Source of the DNA: Phytophthora colocasiae
Lineage: Eukaryota; Oomycota; Peronosporomycetes; Peronosporales; Peronosporaceae
Direction of reading: 5' to 3'
Length of the DNA: 64,000 nt
Assembly (NCBI GenBank): GCA_018806915.1
Contig: JAGKQI010000102.1
Coordinates: 1,054,001-1,118,000 of the forward strand
This document shows, piece after piece, positions 63,621 through 64,000 of this stretch. Both the position numbers and the translations under genes were made by a program. Under the pieces are notes generated by a model that made no database searches, was not told where the DNA came from, and was given only the letters and a program-made list of their open reading frames with translations. Each line of letters begins with the position of its first letter. Within the stretch, counting starts at the first letter, position 1.

Positions 63621-63839
63621 TGTTGGCAGGTTGAAGTGAGCTCGGCGAGGTAGATTGTAGACTGATGTATTTGTTTGTTATGTAAGGCATGTTCACTACG
63701 TAATTCTTGCTGCTGTTCGTTTAGTCGTACGCGTTCTCCTACTGCACCATCTCGTTCTCCGCCATCTCCGCCTGCACGTTGGATGAGATACCACCACTTC
63801 ATACACGCACACTCCCAAGATCACTGGCGAGTTCCGACA
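63621..63839 (-). repeat. Copia2 5' LTR
   Basis: 219 bp, next to the primer site on its inner side and the TSD ACGAG on its outer side. Confidence 0.92.
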
Positions 63840-64000
63840 ACGAGACGTCAGGATGCCCTCGGCAGCGTGCATGCCGCCGACGTCCTCGGGCGACGTCTCT
63901 TCACGTACCAGCATCACGTTCTCGCCACGCGCGAACCACGCCTCGGCATCCGCTGCCGTGAACACGATCTTGCCCACAGCCGCTCCCGGAGATGCAGGCA

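Larger units (their letters stand above)
58743..63839 (-). mobile_element. Copia2, Ty1/copia element inside PPDK
   Basis: 5097 bp with short LTRs (58743-58963 and 63621-63839), flanked by the TSD ACGAG (58738-58742 and 63840-63844). Same orientation as PPDK. The half-tRNA primer site at 63607-63620 matches Copia1. The LTRs differ by about two small indels. The coding region is complete in domain order but split into many frames. Confidence 0.95.
51704..64000 (-). pseudogene. ppdK: Pyruvate phosphate dikinase (C-terminal 498 aa), interrupted by Gypsy3 and Copia2
   Basis: PPDK interconverts pyruvate + ATP + Pi and PEP + AMP + PPi; in oomycetes it serves glycolysis or gluconeogenesis. Three coding blocks on the minus strand join perfectly when each insertion and one TSD copy are removed: 64000-63840, 58737-58294 and 52597-51704 (53 + 148 + 298 codons, stop TAA). 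Visible signatures: [13 protein letters not shown]; the phosphorylated His in [27 protein letters not shown] at the start of the PEP/pyruvate TIM barrel; FFSFGTNDLTQMTFG; and GICGEHGGDP with the catalytic Cys. The N-terminal ATP-grasp part lies beyond the window. No other lesion occurs in these 498 codons. Copia2 cuts between TSR and GGM, two residues before the catalytic histidine segment. It may be one of several PPDK copies. Confidence 0.95.

Noticed and set aside
52603..63839. Large introns in PPDK
   Set aside because: The interruptions have LTRs, TSDs and retroelement genes, and the joins show duplicated target bases instead of splice sites.
1..64000. RXLR or Crinkler effector genes
   Set aside because: I looked for signal peptides followed by RXLR/EER or LFLAK motifs in the intergenic frames and found none convincing.

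Overview
The window looks like a gene-sparse, transposon-packed part of an oomycete genome, most likely Phytophthora or a close relative. Evidence: Ty3/gypsy chromoviruses, Ty1/copia elements with a copia-type half-tRNA primer site, Mutator-like (MULE) and IS630/Tc1-like DNA transposons, and matches to the oomycete initiator consensus (GCTCATTYYNCAWTTTT) 40-65 bp upstream of three host start codons. By my boundaries roughly three quarters of the 64 kb is transposable element. Species cannot be told from the sequence alone.

Layout. 1-586: the 5' part of a Ser-rich host gene that runs off the left edge on the minus strand. 1.1-4.1 kb: decayed minus-strand pieces of unrelated host genes (ankyrin, cyclin, post-SET, RCC1). 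4.3-9.7 kb: a MULE transposase gene (MULE-A) split by a second MULE (MULE-B, 5838-8830) with a perfect 10-bp target-site duplication (TSD). 10.07-15.56 kb: a young Ty1/copia element (Copia1) that ends 29 bp beyond the stop codon of a copper amine oxidase gene (15589-17583, minus). 20.36-36.10 kb: two copies of one gypsy chromovirus family, Gypsy2 (minus) inserted into the gag of Gypsy1 (plus), giving a 7-kb inverted repeat. 36.4-43.9 kb: two tandem ethanolamine/amino-acid permease genes, the first split by a MULE-like element, then an intact ALDH10-type aldehyde dehydrogenase. 44.16-51.64 kb: Gypsy4, whose 5' LTR is split by an IS630/Tc1-type transposon. 51.7 kb to the right edge: a pyruvate phosphate dikinase (PPDK) gene on the minus strand, interrupted by Gypsy3 (52603-58293) and Copia2 (58743-63839), each flanked by a perfect 5-bp TSD.

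With the insertions mentally removed, the host locus is compact: amine oxidase (minus), about 3 kb, permease 1 (plus), permease 2 (plus), ALDH10 (plus), about 0.34 kb, PPDK (minus). Permease, amine oxidase and aminoaldehyde dehydrogenase are consecutive steps of amine uptake and oxidation, so this may be an amine-catabolism gene cluster now being broken up by transposons. PPDK and permease 1 stay in frame across every insertion, which implies recent damage, allelic variation or misassembly. Most retroelements have (near-)identical LTRs but carry single-base indels in their coding regions, so part of the frameshifting may be consensus sequence error.

The most notable details are: a textbook -1 ribosomal frameshift signal at the gag/pol junction of Gypsy3; a long antisense reading frame opposite the chromodomain end of the Gypsy1/2 family; a DD82-spaced transposase whose third catalytic residue is Lys; and half-tRNA primer sites in both copia elements.
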